From: Thiohalomonas sp.
Lineage (GTDB): Bacteria > Pseudomonadota > Gammaproteobacteria > GRL18
DNA: 9,718 bases
Direction: 5' to 3'
NCBI GenBank assembly: GCA_023864145.1
Contig: JAIVER010000033.1
Span: forward strand, 1 to 9,718
Shown here: positions 1-6,513 of the stretch, one piece after another
Position numbering within the stretch: position 1 is the first letter of the stretch
Layout: every line of letters begins with the position of its first letter
Made by a program: the position numbers and the translations under genes
The notes under the pieces: model-generated
Told to the model about the DNA's origin: nothing
Databases searched by the model: none
What the model saw: only the letters and a program-made list of their open reading frames with translations

Positions 1-156
1 AGAGCAAAGTAGGATGGCTTTGATTCTATCTCGTTCTTTTCCATTTCTAGAATGCTTATGTTGCATTTCTAGAGCTGATTTTTCATGGGCCCTGAGAGTA
101 ATTTGCGTCATTGGATAATTTTGATCTTTTTCTCTATGAAAATCAAGCCTTTTCAT
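1..156 (-). CDS. IS630-family transposase, N-terminal fragment (runs off the window)
   Basis: The minus strand is open for 52 codons from an ATG at 156-154 to the window edge. The translation contains an internal Met at residue 16 (ATG 111-109) followed by MTQITLRAHEKSALEMQ and then RNGKERDRIKAILLCS. The pattern of a short beta segment, a helix and 'RDRIKAILL.S' is what I know from the start of IS630-family (Tc1/mariner-like, DDE) transposases, just before their helix-turn-helix. No catalytic residue is in view. Either Met could be the start: the second matches the usual family start better, the first lies inside a hairpin (134-158). Neither has a clear Shine-Dalgarno. It follows uvrD by 18 bases in the same orientation. 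Family call is from memory of the motif; whether the element is intact cannot be told here. Confidence 0.7.
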   Translation of the reverse strand, partial: MKRLDFHREKDQNYPMTQITLRAHEKSALEMQHKHSRNGKERDRIKAILLCS

Positions 157-158
157 AG
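134..158. repeat. Perfect 9-bp inverted repeat covering a possible transposase start codon
   Basis: CTATGAAAA at 134-142 and TTTTCATAG at 150-158 are exact reverse complements with a 7-base loop (TCAAGCC). Read on the minus strand, the first arm contains the ATG at 156-154. No T-run follows on either strand, so it does not look like an intrinsic terminator of uvrD. A hairpin in read-through mRNA that hides a transposase start is a known protective device in other insertion sequences (IS10, IS50); its use here is inference. Confidence 0.6.
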
Positions 159-174
159 GTCATGGGTATATCAC

Positions 175-2382
175 TTAAAATAGATTGGCAATATTCAGCA
201 TCAACCATCGGGTGCCATTATGGTCAAAGCTTACCTGCACTCTGGCTCTGGCCCCACTGCCTTCAATATCAACCAGTATCCCTGTACCAAATTTTTTGTG
301 ACTGACTTGCTGACCAATATAGACTTCACTATCATCAGAGGCATATTTAGAACCAGAGTAATTGGAGGCGCTAATGGTATTCTGAGCAGCACTGACCTGT
401 GTGACCAGTGATGCCGGTATTTCTGATAAGAATTGTGAGGGAGCACTCAATTCACTACGACCATAAATGGTTCGGCTTTCAGCATGGCAAAGATGAAGTT
501 GTTGTCTGGCCCTGGTGATGCCGACATAGCAAAGACGACGTTCTTCTTGTAAGGCATTCTTATGCTTATGAGGCAAAAGTCCCTGCTCAAGACCACATAG
601 AAACACTAACTCAAATTCCAGTCCTTTAGCGCTATGCAATGACATCAATTGAATGCAGTCCTCCCATTCTTCTGCTTGCCCTTCACCCGCTTCCAGAGCA
701 GCATGAGCCAGAAATTCTGCCATTGGACTGGCTGCCTGAAATGTTTCTTCCTCAGTGTTATCGTCTTTTAATAATCCTTCTTTAACAGCCTCCAGTAATG
801 GATCGCCCACATCATCAAAACGTTTTGCGGCATTGACCAGTTCATCCAGGTTTTCTACTTTGGCCTGTGCCCGTTCACTATTATCTTTACCATGAAATTT
901 TTTGAGTAATGAAGCTTCAATGACATGAGTAACTTGTTCGGCAAGATTCATACTCTCAGCATCATTAATTTGCAGCTCATCAATCAAATCAATAAATTTT
1001 TGTACCGAAGCGGCTGCCCGCGCACTTAAGGCTTTATCGGCAAGAAGCTCTACAGCAGTGAACCACAAATTTTTCTGCTTTTGTTTTGCTGACTGGCGAA
1101 TAATATCCCGTGTTCTTGGCCCGATGCCGCGGGTTGGGGTATTAATAATACGCTCAAATGCGACATCATCCTGACGGTTGGCCAGTAATTTCATATAGGC
1201 TAATGCCTCTTTGATTTCCGCCCGATCATAGAAGCGCAGACCACCATAAACCCGGTAGGGAACACCGCGTTTAACCAGTTCATATTCATGGGGCTGAGAC
1301 TGAGCATTGGAGCGATAAAGGATGGCCACATCACTGCGCTTACCGCCGTTTTCGACCCATTTATCAATTTGTCCGGCAACATAGGCCGCTTCATCAGTTT
1401 CATTAAAGGCCTTATAGATTTGTAATGCCTCACCATCACTATCTTCTGTCCATAACTCTTTGCCCAGGCGTTCACTATTATTGGCAATAACTGAGTTGGC
1501 AGCTTCGAGAATATTGCCGGTAGAGCGGTAATTTTGCTCTAAGCGTATGGTGTCTGTACTACCTGCATTGAAGTCATGGGTGAACTCTCGAATATGTTCG
1601 ATTTTAGCACCGCGCCAACCGTAAATGGATTGGTCATCATCACCGACAACAAAGGTGTGCATCTTCGTGCTGGGCAGATTATTACCAGTGAGTACCTTCA
1701 GCCAGGCGTATTGGATGGTATTAGTATCTTGAAACTCATCAACCAGGATATGGGTAAAACGTTGTTGATAATGTTTTAGTAAATGAGGTTGATGCAGCCA
1801 GAGTTCATGTGCTCTTAGCAGCAGTTCGGCAAAATCGACCAGACCGGTACGCTGGCATAACTCTTCATATTGATAGTAAACATCCAGCATGAACTCACAT
1901 GGATTGAGTTGTTCAACTCTGAGGCCTTTATCCTTACATTCGTTAATAAACCATTGTGTTTCACGAGCAGGGTGTTTCTTTTCATCAACTCCAATCTCTT
2001 CCATAATACGTTTGATTAAACGCAATTGATCGTCACTATCAATGATCTGAAAGTTTTCAACCAGTTTGGCATCCATCCAATGTGCGCGTAAAAGACGATG
2101 AGCTAAACCATGAAAGGTGCCCAGCCACATATTACGAATTGGAGTTTTGAGCAGGTTTTCAATACGAAAACGCATCTCCCCTACGGCTTTATTGGTAAAG
2201 GTAATGGCCATAATGCTGTAAGGAGAGACATTTTCTACTTGTACTAGCCAGGCGATGCGGTGCACCAGAACTCGTGTTTTGCCGCTTCCGGCGCCCGCTA
2301 AAACCAGTGTGTTTTTTGCTTCAGAGCAAACAGCCTGACGCTGTGCTTTGTTAAGCGGATCAATTATTTCAGATATATCCAT
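175..2382 (-). CDS. uvrD: DNA helicase II UvrD (superfamily 1A)
   Basis: ATP-dependent 3'-5' helicase that acts in nucleotide excision repair and mismatch repair, in the cytoplasm. All SF1A motifs are visible in the 735 residues: Walker A AGAGSGKT (29-36), motif Ia TFTNKA (61-66), Walker B VDEFQDT (214-220), motif III DDDQSIYGWRGA (248-259), motif IV LEQNYRST (281-288), motif V SLHSAKGLEF (581-590) and motif VI RRLCYVGITRAR (615-626). The AALEAGEGQAEEW segment (561-573) before motif V and the Tudor-like tail (GQQVSHKKFGTG near 690) distinguish UvrD from Rep; E. coli UvrD has 720 residues. An in-frame TAA lies two codons upstream of the ATG, so this start is the first possible one. No strong Shine-Dalgarno is seen. 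It follows pgl by 58 bases and is probably the last gene of that operon. The C-terminus (IANLF) stops about two residues earlier than E. coli UvrD, next to an IS630 end. Confidence 0.96.
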   Translation of the reverse strand: MDISEIIDPLNKAQRQAVCSEAKNTLVLAGAGSGKTRVLVHRIAWLVQVENVSPYSIMAITFTNKAVGEMRFRIENLLKTPIRNMWLGTFHGLAHRLLRAHWMDAKLVENFQIIDSDDQLRLIKRIMEEIGVDEKKHPARETQWFINECKDKGLRVEQLNPCEFMLDVYYQYEELCQRTGLVDFAELLLRAHELWLHQPHLLKHYQQRFTHILVDEFQDTNTIQYAWLKVLTGNNLPSTKMHTFVVGDDDQSIYGWRGAKIEHIREFTHDFNAGSTDTIRLEQNYRSTGNILEAANSVIANNSERLGKELWTEDSDGEALQIYKAFNETDEAAYVAGQIDKWVENGGKRSDVAILYRSNAQSQPHEYELVKRGVPYRVYGGLRFYDRAEIKEALAYMKLLANRQDDVAFERIINTPTRGIGPRTRDIIRQSAKQKQKNLWFTAVELLADKALSARAAASVQKFIDLIDELQINDAESMNLAEQVTHVIEASLLKKFHGKDNSERAQAKVENLDELVNAAKRFDDVGDPLLEAVKEGLLKDDNTEEETFQAASPMAEFLAHAALEAGEGQAEEWEDCIQLMSLHSAKGLEFELVFLCGLEQGLLPHKHKNALQEERRLCYVGITRARQQLHLCHAESRTIYGRSELSAPSQFLSEIPASLVTQVSAAQNTISASNYSGSKYASDDSEVYIGQQVSHKKFGTGILVDIEGSGARARVQVSFDHNGTRWLMLNIANLF

Positions 2383-2440
2383 AAATTAAATGTATTCGTT
2401 ATGAGTAAATTAGGTTACTTGAATGTCATGTTGTATTGAC

Positions 2441-3121
2441 TTAGGGTTGAGCATCGTTATCAATTAAGACACTGACTCGGGCAGCCTGTATTTGTGCAAC
2501 GGGCAGGAGTTCACCCTGCTGCCATTGCTGGACGGCGGAGTGTTTATTCTTTCCAGTGACTAAAATGATGACCTCAGCACTTTGTGAAATGGTTTTTTTA
2601 CTCAAAGTGACTCGTTCAGGTGGTGCTTTTGGCGAATTATAAACGGCATGAGTGAGTTGGCTTTCATCATGCTGATGGCCGGGAAATAAGCTGGCAGTAT
2701 GGCCATCTTCACCAATGCCTAACAGGATCAGGTCAAAGGGTAAAAATGTGCTGATCAATTCAGCATATTCACTGGCACCTTTCTTCGGGCCCAGCTGTGC
2801 ATTAATAGGGTGAAAGTTTTCTTCGGGAAACTTAATTTTGTCTAACAGGCTTTGCTTGATCATTACACTGTTTCGTTCAACATCATTATTATCTAAACAG
2901 CGCTCATCACCAATAAACAGATGCCATTTTGACCATTCCTGCTGATGATCAGATAGTAATTCATAAATTCTTTTGGGTGTAGTGCCGCCAGGCAGTACCA
3001 GTTTAAAAACACCCCGATGGGAAATTGATTCCTGTGCTTTTAATAAGATGCGATCTACTGCTGCATGGGCAATGGCCTCGGCATTATTAAACTGAAGCCA
3101 TTGTTGGGATAATTCTGTCAT
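2441..3121 (-). CDS. pgl: 6-phosphogluconolactonase (DevB type)
   Basis: Hydrolyses 6-phosphoglucono-1,5-lactone to 6-phosphogluconate, the second step of the oxidative pentose phosphate and Entner-Doudoroff routes, in the cytoplasm. The 226-residue protein has the family's typical length and motifs: LPGGTTPKRIYE (43-54), the phosphate-binding GDERCL (71-76) followed by NDVERNSVM (79-87), LLGIGEDGHTASLFPG (133-148) with the presumed catalytic His141, and PPERVTLS (167-174). The start ATG is preceded by AGGA at 8 bases. Only 12 bases separate it from glk, so both are surely co-transcribed. The usual partner zwf (glucose-6-phosphate dehydrogenase) is not in the window, and neither are edd and eda. 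Confidence 0.94.
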   Translation of the reverse strand: MTELSQQWLQFNNAEAIAHAAVDRILLKAQESISHRGVFKLVLPGGTTPKRIYELLSDHQQEWSKWHLFIGDERCLDNNDVERNSVMIKQSLLDKIKFPEENFHPINAQLGPKKGASEYAELISTFLPFDLILLGIGEDGHTASLFPGHQHDESQLTHAVYNSPKAPPERVTLSKKTISQSAEVIILVTGKNKHSAVQQWQQGELLPVAQIQAARVSVLIDNDAQP

Positions 3122-3133
3122 ATTGTTTCCTGA

Positions 3134-4141
3134 TTAATGACTGAGCGCACTTTTGTTTGAAAAAAGTGCTGGTCCATATAATGCTGTTTTATCATTCATG
3201 ATCACTTTCACCGGCATGGCTTCTAACAGATGGCGCATTCGACCTTTGTCGCAAAAAGCCTGCATAAAGGTGCCGGATTGTAACTGTTCAATAATTTTGG
3301 GTGCAATACCGCCGCCAAGATAAACGCCGCCTCTGGACATTATTTTTAATGCATGATTGCCCGCTTCAACACCATACAGGTGTATAAACCAGTCAAGCGC
3401 CTGCTGACAGAGTTTGTCTTTACCGGTTTGTGCGGCATTAGAAATGGCAGCCGCTATATCGCCTGATTGCATTTGTTGCTGTAGCCATGCCGGAGGTTGA
3501 CATTGAGCTTCATAACATAAAAATTGATAGAGATTTTCCAGTCCCCTCCCGGAGACAATTCTCTCCCAACTGACATGACCATTATATTTGATGCTGAGAA
3601 ATTGATGGAGACGATATTCTTGTTCTGTAGCGGGGCTAAAATCAGTATGACCGCCTTCAGAAGCAAAAGGGATATGCCTGCTGCCGTCCCAAAATAAGCC
3701 TGCTTCACCAAGACCTGTGCCGGCGGCAATAATAGAGGCATTTCCAGAACTTTTTAGAGCACCCTCATTTAAGGTAATAAAGTCATCTTCATCTAAGGCG
3801 GCAATGCCCCTGGCATTGGCTTCGAGATCATTGAGTAAATTAACCGCTTGCCAGCCAAACTGTTTTTTGATTTGAAGAGCATCAATAATCCAGGGAAGGT
3901 TACTGACTTCGCAATGATTATTTTTAACCGGACCGGCGACACCAAAACAGGCTATTGTAACAGGTGCTTTCTGCTTATTGATTTTAAGCTGACCCAAAAA
4001 GTCTGTTATGATTTCTGCTAAAGAATGATAGCTAGCGCTTATATAGGTGGCTTCAACTATTGAGCTTACTTGCTGATTGTTAACTGCAAAAATCCCAAGG
4101 TTGGTTTTAGTACCGCCAATATCTCCCGCCAGAACATTCAT
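3134..4141 (-). CDS. glk: Glucokinase (ATP-dependent, bacterial Glk family)
   Basis: Phosphorylates free glucose with ATP to glucose-6-phosphate in the cytoplasm. The 335-residue protein shows the ASKHA fold signatures: N-terminal phosphate loop LAGDIGGTKTNLG (4-16), FGVAGPVKNN (66-75), SNLPWIID (80-87), LLNDLEA (102-108) with the likely catalytic Asp105, the second ATP-site loop AAGTGLGEAGL (139-149), SEGGHTDFSP (161-170) with the glucose-contacting Glu-Gly-Gly-His, ERIVSGRGLENLYQFL (193-208) and GGVYLGGGIAPK (271-282). E. coli Glk has 321 residues, so length is normal. These features fit the Glk/PF02685 group rather than ROK kinases, as the ROK zinc cysteine cluster is absent. It lies 26 bases behind the ATPase gene and 12 before pgl. 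The upstream bases (GCTTTAAAAAT) contain no recognisable Shine-Dalgarno, so translation may depend on the preceding gene. Confidence 0.93.
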   Translation of the reverse strand: MNVLAGDIGGTKTNLGIFAVNNQQVSSIVEATYISASYHSLAEIITDFLGQLKINKQKAPVTIACFGVAGPVKNNHCEVSNLPWIIDALQIKKQFGWQAVNLLNDLEANARGIAALDEDDFITLNEGALKSSGNASIIAAGTGLGEAGLFWDGSRHIPFASEGGHTDFSPATEQEYRLHQFLSIKYNGHVSWERIVSGRGLENLYQFLCYEAQCQPPAWLQQQMQSGDIAAAISNAAQTGKDKLCQQALDWFIHLYGVEAGNHALKIMSRGGVYLGGGIAPKIIEQLQSGTFMQAFCDKGRMRHLLEAMPVKVIMNDKTALYGPALFSNKSALSH

Positions 4142-4167
4142 ATTTTTAAAGCATGATAATGATCGGC

Positions 4168-5973
4168 TTATTCGCTGGTTTTTGTCGTCACATTAGGTTC
4201 ACAATAGATGCTATGCTCAAAATTTATCGTCTCAGGGAATGACTGGGCTATAATCCAGATCTGCGGCAAATCATCACTTAACTCAGGCAACACAGAGAGT
4301 GAGCGTTCTGTGCGTTCTTTATCAAAGAAGGCGAAGGGCTCATCTAAAATAAGGAATTGTTGAGTTTGAACTTTACGACTGAGCATCTCCTGAGAAAGTG
4401 CTAAACGCACTGCCAGCATAATTTGCCGCTGAGTCCCGCTGGAGATTTCATCCAGATCCATAAAGTCATGCTTTTCATTAGAAAAAACCCGAACGGTGAG
4501 ATCTTCATCAATTTGTAAATGCTTATAACGATTTTCAGTGAATAGCGGCAGGGTTTTACCTACGTGATCACGAATAATATGGTTAAAGCGTTTCGATAGA
4601 TGCCGTGTTGCCCCTGTGACGAGTTCGCTGGCCAGCTCTCTGAGGTGATTACGAGATTCTTTGTCATCAATCTGACCTTGTAAGGTATCGATTTTTTCCT
4701 GCAGCTCAGCAGCACGATTAACACGCTCACGTTCTACCGCAATGGCAGCAGAGAATTGATTGATCTGTTCGGCTTGCTGCTGCTGTTGTTGGGAAAAAAA
4801 GCGTAAATCAGCTTCCGTGAGATTGCTCAGTTGCTTATCTCCGGCCTGACTTCGGGCCACCAGATTGATTTGCAGGCTACGTTCTTCATTTATTGTCAAG
4901 TTATGCTGTGTATCAAGCTTACGCATTTTTTCTGCCAGCTCAATGCCACTTTGACTCAGGCGATCGATATTACCTTTGTGACTGATTTTGGCAGCCCAGA
5001 AGACAAAAAATAAAAATGTTGCTCCAGCGCCCACATAGAGTAAATAAGGAAAGTGCTGTGCGTTGATTTGGGGCATATTGCTGCTGATAAACTCAGAGAC
5101 CTGCTGATGAATGGCCGCATCAGGCATTTTTATCATTAGACACCATAAAGCCAATGTACCGGCAGCCAGCATAAAGTAAATAAAGCGCCAGAATGAAGCA
5201 CGGCTTTTTTTACTCAAATAGCGACTTAGATTTGGCGCTGTGTCATTATATTCTTCCAGAGTTGATTGATAATTTGCTTGTGCTTCATCAGCCTGGCTCT
5301 TAGCAGATAATGCTTCATCGTGTTGACTGCTCAATGAATCAAGATGGCCATTTTCGAGATCGATATCCTCTATCTCTTCTTCGATTTGGTTTGCCCGATT
5401 AACCAGTTCTTCTGCCGCTTCAATATCGCCTTGTATATCGTTGTGAATGCTATCGTCACAGTGTTCCATTGTGGCAATACCAGCCATGGTTTTTAGTGCA
5501 TAGCTGTGGGGGTGCGGTGTGGTAATTTCTCTTTGAGCCAGATAAAAGGACTCAATAAATTCTTCAAATTCAATAGAAGTGAGATCAAATAATGCTTCTT
5601 CAACCTGCTCGATACCACGAGCAATGGGATTGTCTTCGTTGTAAACCTTGTATAGCTTGGCTGAATGATTGCCATCACAGTCTAACATACGAGTAAGAGC
5701 ATATAGCTCATCACCAGGCTCATCGGCTTTATTATTACTAAATTGAATGGTGACGCTGCAGCCACTTTCACCCCAGCGAATAATTTTATCCAGATCATCT
5801 TCTGCTACAGAAAAAGTGCGACCAAATAAGGCAAAACAAATGGTTTCACCGATGCTACTTTTACCGGACTCATTAAAACCGCTAATGGCAATAATGCCTT
5901 GCTTCGGTAAGTCCAGTAAATCTAATTGTTCGTATTTAAGAACATTTTTTGCACGGACACTGTGAATTATCAT
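4168..5973 (-). CDS. Rad50/SbcC-like (SMC-type) ATPase with a central transmembrane hairpin
   Basis: A 601-residue split-head ATPase. The N-terminal lobe has IISHSV-like beta strands, Walker A GFNESGKSS (32-40) and a Q-loop-like FYLAQREI (143-150). The C-terminal lobe has the ABC-type signature LDEISSGTQRQIMLAVRLAL (507-526) and Walker B FLILDEPFAFFD (540-551, Asp544/Glu545). Between them run helical, Glu/Gln-rich segments likely to form coiled coil (about 180-250 and 340-450, with six Gln at 395-400). At the turn, where SbcC/Rad50 carry the CxxC zinc hook, there are instead two hydrophobic segments, about 261-281 and 308-328, joined by 26 polar residues; Lys/Arg flank both on the outer sides, which puts both ATPase lobes in the cytoplasm. 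The usual H-loop His appears replaced by Gln577 (WIIAQS). The start overlaps orf65 by ATGA and has GAGGG six bases upstream. Bacillus YhaN is, from memory, the nearest design. No SbcD/Mre11 gene is nearby; function unknown. Confidence 0.85.
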   Translation of the reverse strand: MIIHSVRAKNVLKYEQLDLLDLPKQGIIAISGFNESGKSSIGETICFALFGRTFSVAEDDLDKIIRWGESGCSVTIQFSNNKADEPGDELYALTRMLDCDGNHSAKLYKVYNEDNPIARGIEQVEEALFDLTSIEFEEFIESFYLAQREITTPHPHSYALKTMAGIATMEHCDDSIHNDIQGDIEAAEELVNRANQIEEEIEDIDLENGHLDSLSSQHDEALSAKSQADEAQANYQSTLEEYNDTAPNLSRYLSKKSRASFWRFIYFMLAAGTLALWCLMIKMPDAAIHQQVSEFISSNMPQINAQHFPYLLYVGAGATFLFFVFWAAKISHKGNIDRLSQSGIELAEKMRKLDTQHNLTINEERSLQINLVARSQAGDKQLSNLTEADLRFFSQQQQQQAEQINQFSAAIAVERERVNRAAELQEKIDTLQGQIDDKESRNHLRELASELVTGATRHLSKRFNHIIRDHVGKTLPLFTENRYKHLQIDEDLTVRVFSNEKHDFMDLDEISSGTQRQIMLAVRLALSQEMLSRKVQTQQFLILDEPFAFFDKERTERSLSVLPELSDDLPQIWIIAQSFPETINFEHSIYCEPNVTTKTSE

Positions 5974-6167
5974 ATCCAGCCCTCATCTTCAAGTACTTGC
6001 AGTTTACGCAAGGTTAATTCCTTTGCTGCTTCGTATGCTGTTTCATCAAAATCTTCACCTGAATTCATGCGGAGCTCTTTTTCTTCATGATAAAAATTTG
6101 TGAATTCTTCAATAGTAGTTTGACGCTCGCTCATATTCAGAGGTTTAGGACTTACATCATCCGACAT
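5970..6167 (-). CDS. Small acidic protein of unknown function, coupled to the ATPase
   Basis: A 65-residue protein I do not recognise. It is strongly acidic (17 Asp/Glu against 7 Lys/Arg), has no cysteine, no signal peptide and no membrane segment. The first 15 residues look disordered; from about residue 17 (TIEEFTNFYHEEKELR) and again from 42 (TAYEAAKELTLRKLQVLEDEG) two amphipathic helices are plausible, ending in Trp-Ile. That it is real is supported by a perfect AAAGGAG six bases before the ATG, by a promoter upstream, and by a 4-base ATGA overlap with the ATPase start, which implies translational coupling and a fixed ratio of the two products. By position it could be a regulator, adaptor or inhibitor of the ATPase; this is inference only. 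Confidence 0.8.
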   Translation of the reverse strand: MSDDVSPKPLNMSERQTTIEEFTNFYHEEKELRMNSGEDFDETAYEAAKELTLRKLQVLEDEGWI

Positions 6168-6173
6168 GAAAAT

Positions 6174-6180
6174 CTCCTTT
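6174..6180 (-). promoter_or_regulatory. Strong Shine-Dalgarno of the 65-residue gene
   Basis: AAAGGAG on the minus strand ends six bases before the ATG at 6167-6165. It is the best-placed ribosome site in this operon and fixes the start of a gene that would otherwise be doubtful because of its length. Confidence 0.8.
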
Positions 6181-6218
6181 AGATTTTTAACTGCTTGAAA
6201 TAACGTGATATTTCTTGT

Positions 6219-6266
6219 TTTGAATTGGTAAGCAAAGTCTAAAGAAGCTCTTTGAGTGAATTCAAA
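6219..6266. repeat. Long imperfect hairpin in the leader of the ATPase operon
   Basis: Nested inverted repeats: TTTGAATT (6219-6226) pairs with AATTCAAA (6259-6266), and inside CAAAG (6233-6237) pairs with CTTTG (6250-6254). The unpaired sides are 6 and 4 bases and the apical loop is 12. It falls between the predicted transcription start near 6311 and the Shine-Dalgarno at 6180, so it would form in the leader RNA. No T-run follows on the minus strand, so it is not a standard intrinsic terminator. It could be a regulatory or stabilising structure, or a protein-binding site in DNA. Confidence 0.4.
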
Positions 6267-6317
6267 TGTAAGTATTCACAACAAGGCTTTGCATAAGTGA
6301 ATTAAGATACACTATTA

Positions 6318-6346
6318 TTTATATCAGGTACAATCACTTTTGTAAA
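6318..6346 (-). promoter_or_regulatory. Sigma-70 type promoter for orf65-ATPase-glk-pgl-uvrD
   Basis: On the minus strand TTTACA (6346-6341) and TATAAA (6323-6318) each match the -35 and -10 consensus at five of six positions and are separated by exactly 17 bases. Transcription would begin near 6311, giving a leader of about 144 nt before orf65. No comparable promoter was seen in the short gaps further along (26, 12 and 58 bases), which supports one transcription unit ending at uvrD. Confidence 0.6.
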
Positions 6347-6513
6347 AAATAGTCATTTTATTGATAAATCCGGGATAAGAACTAAAGGTTTCGTTCGGGT
6401 AACTGCCTTTGAAAGCGATTGCACAGTGTACTAGTGCATCTGGTTGGGGACGCCCATCTGTTTTTCAAGACAATTAATAAAAGTACGTAATAATGTGAAA
6501 AATAAATTACTCT

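Larger units (their letters stand above)
1..182 (-). mobile_element. Left end of an IS630-like insertion sequence (boundary approximate)
   Basis: The element is inferred from the transposase fragment. Its 5' end must lie between the end of uvrD coding homology and the transposase start. IS630 elements insert at TA and duplicate it; a TA sits at 181-182, inside the third-last uvrD codon (CTA, followed by TTT and the TAA stop). If the element starts there, the last uvrD residue (Phe) and the stop codon come from the insertion sequence. The other end and the inverted repeat partner are outside the window, so the boundary is an inference. Confidence 0.4.
6168..6513. other. 346-base intergenic region: promoter, leader and an unexplained GC-rich block
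   Basis: The space between the DUF971 stop and orf65 holds three recognisable things: the sigma-70 type promoter (6318-6346, minus), the leader with a hairpin (6219-6266), and further upstream a short GC-rich block (about 6420-6460) with TGCAC/GTGCA arms (6420-6424, 6434-6438) and a CATCTG direct repeat (6437-6442, 6455-6460). No convincing gene was found in either strand. A clear terminator for the hslVU operon is not visible; an all-AT 6-bp stem over the DUF971 stop (6504-6520) followed by ATTTTTC is the only candidate and is weak. Confidence 0.7.

Noticed and set aside
220..446. Short frames on both strands within the 3' part of uvrD
   Set aside because: Shadows of the well-conserved uvrD frame without start signals.
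4770..4795. Trinucleotide repeat (CTG/TTG) as an expandable repeat
   Set aside because: It only encodes six Gln in the coiled coil of the ATPase with mixed CAA/CAG codons; no sign of instability.
6306..6431. Open stretch of 42 codons on the plus strand in the intergenic region
   Set aside because: No start codon or ribosome site, no recognisable motif, and it overlaps the promoter of the opposite strand; chance is the simpler explanation.
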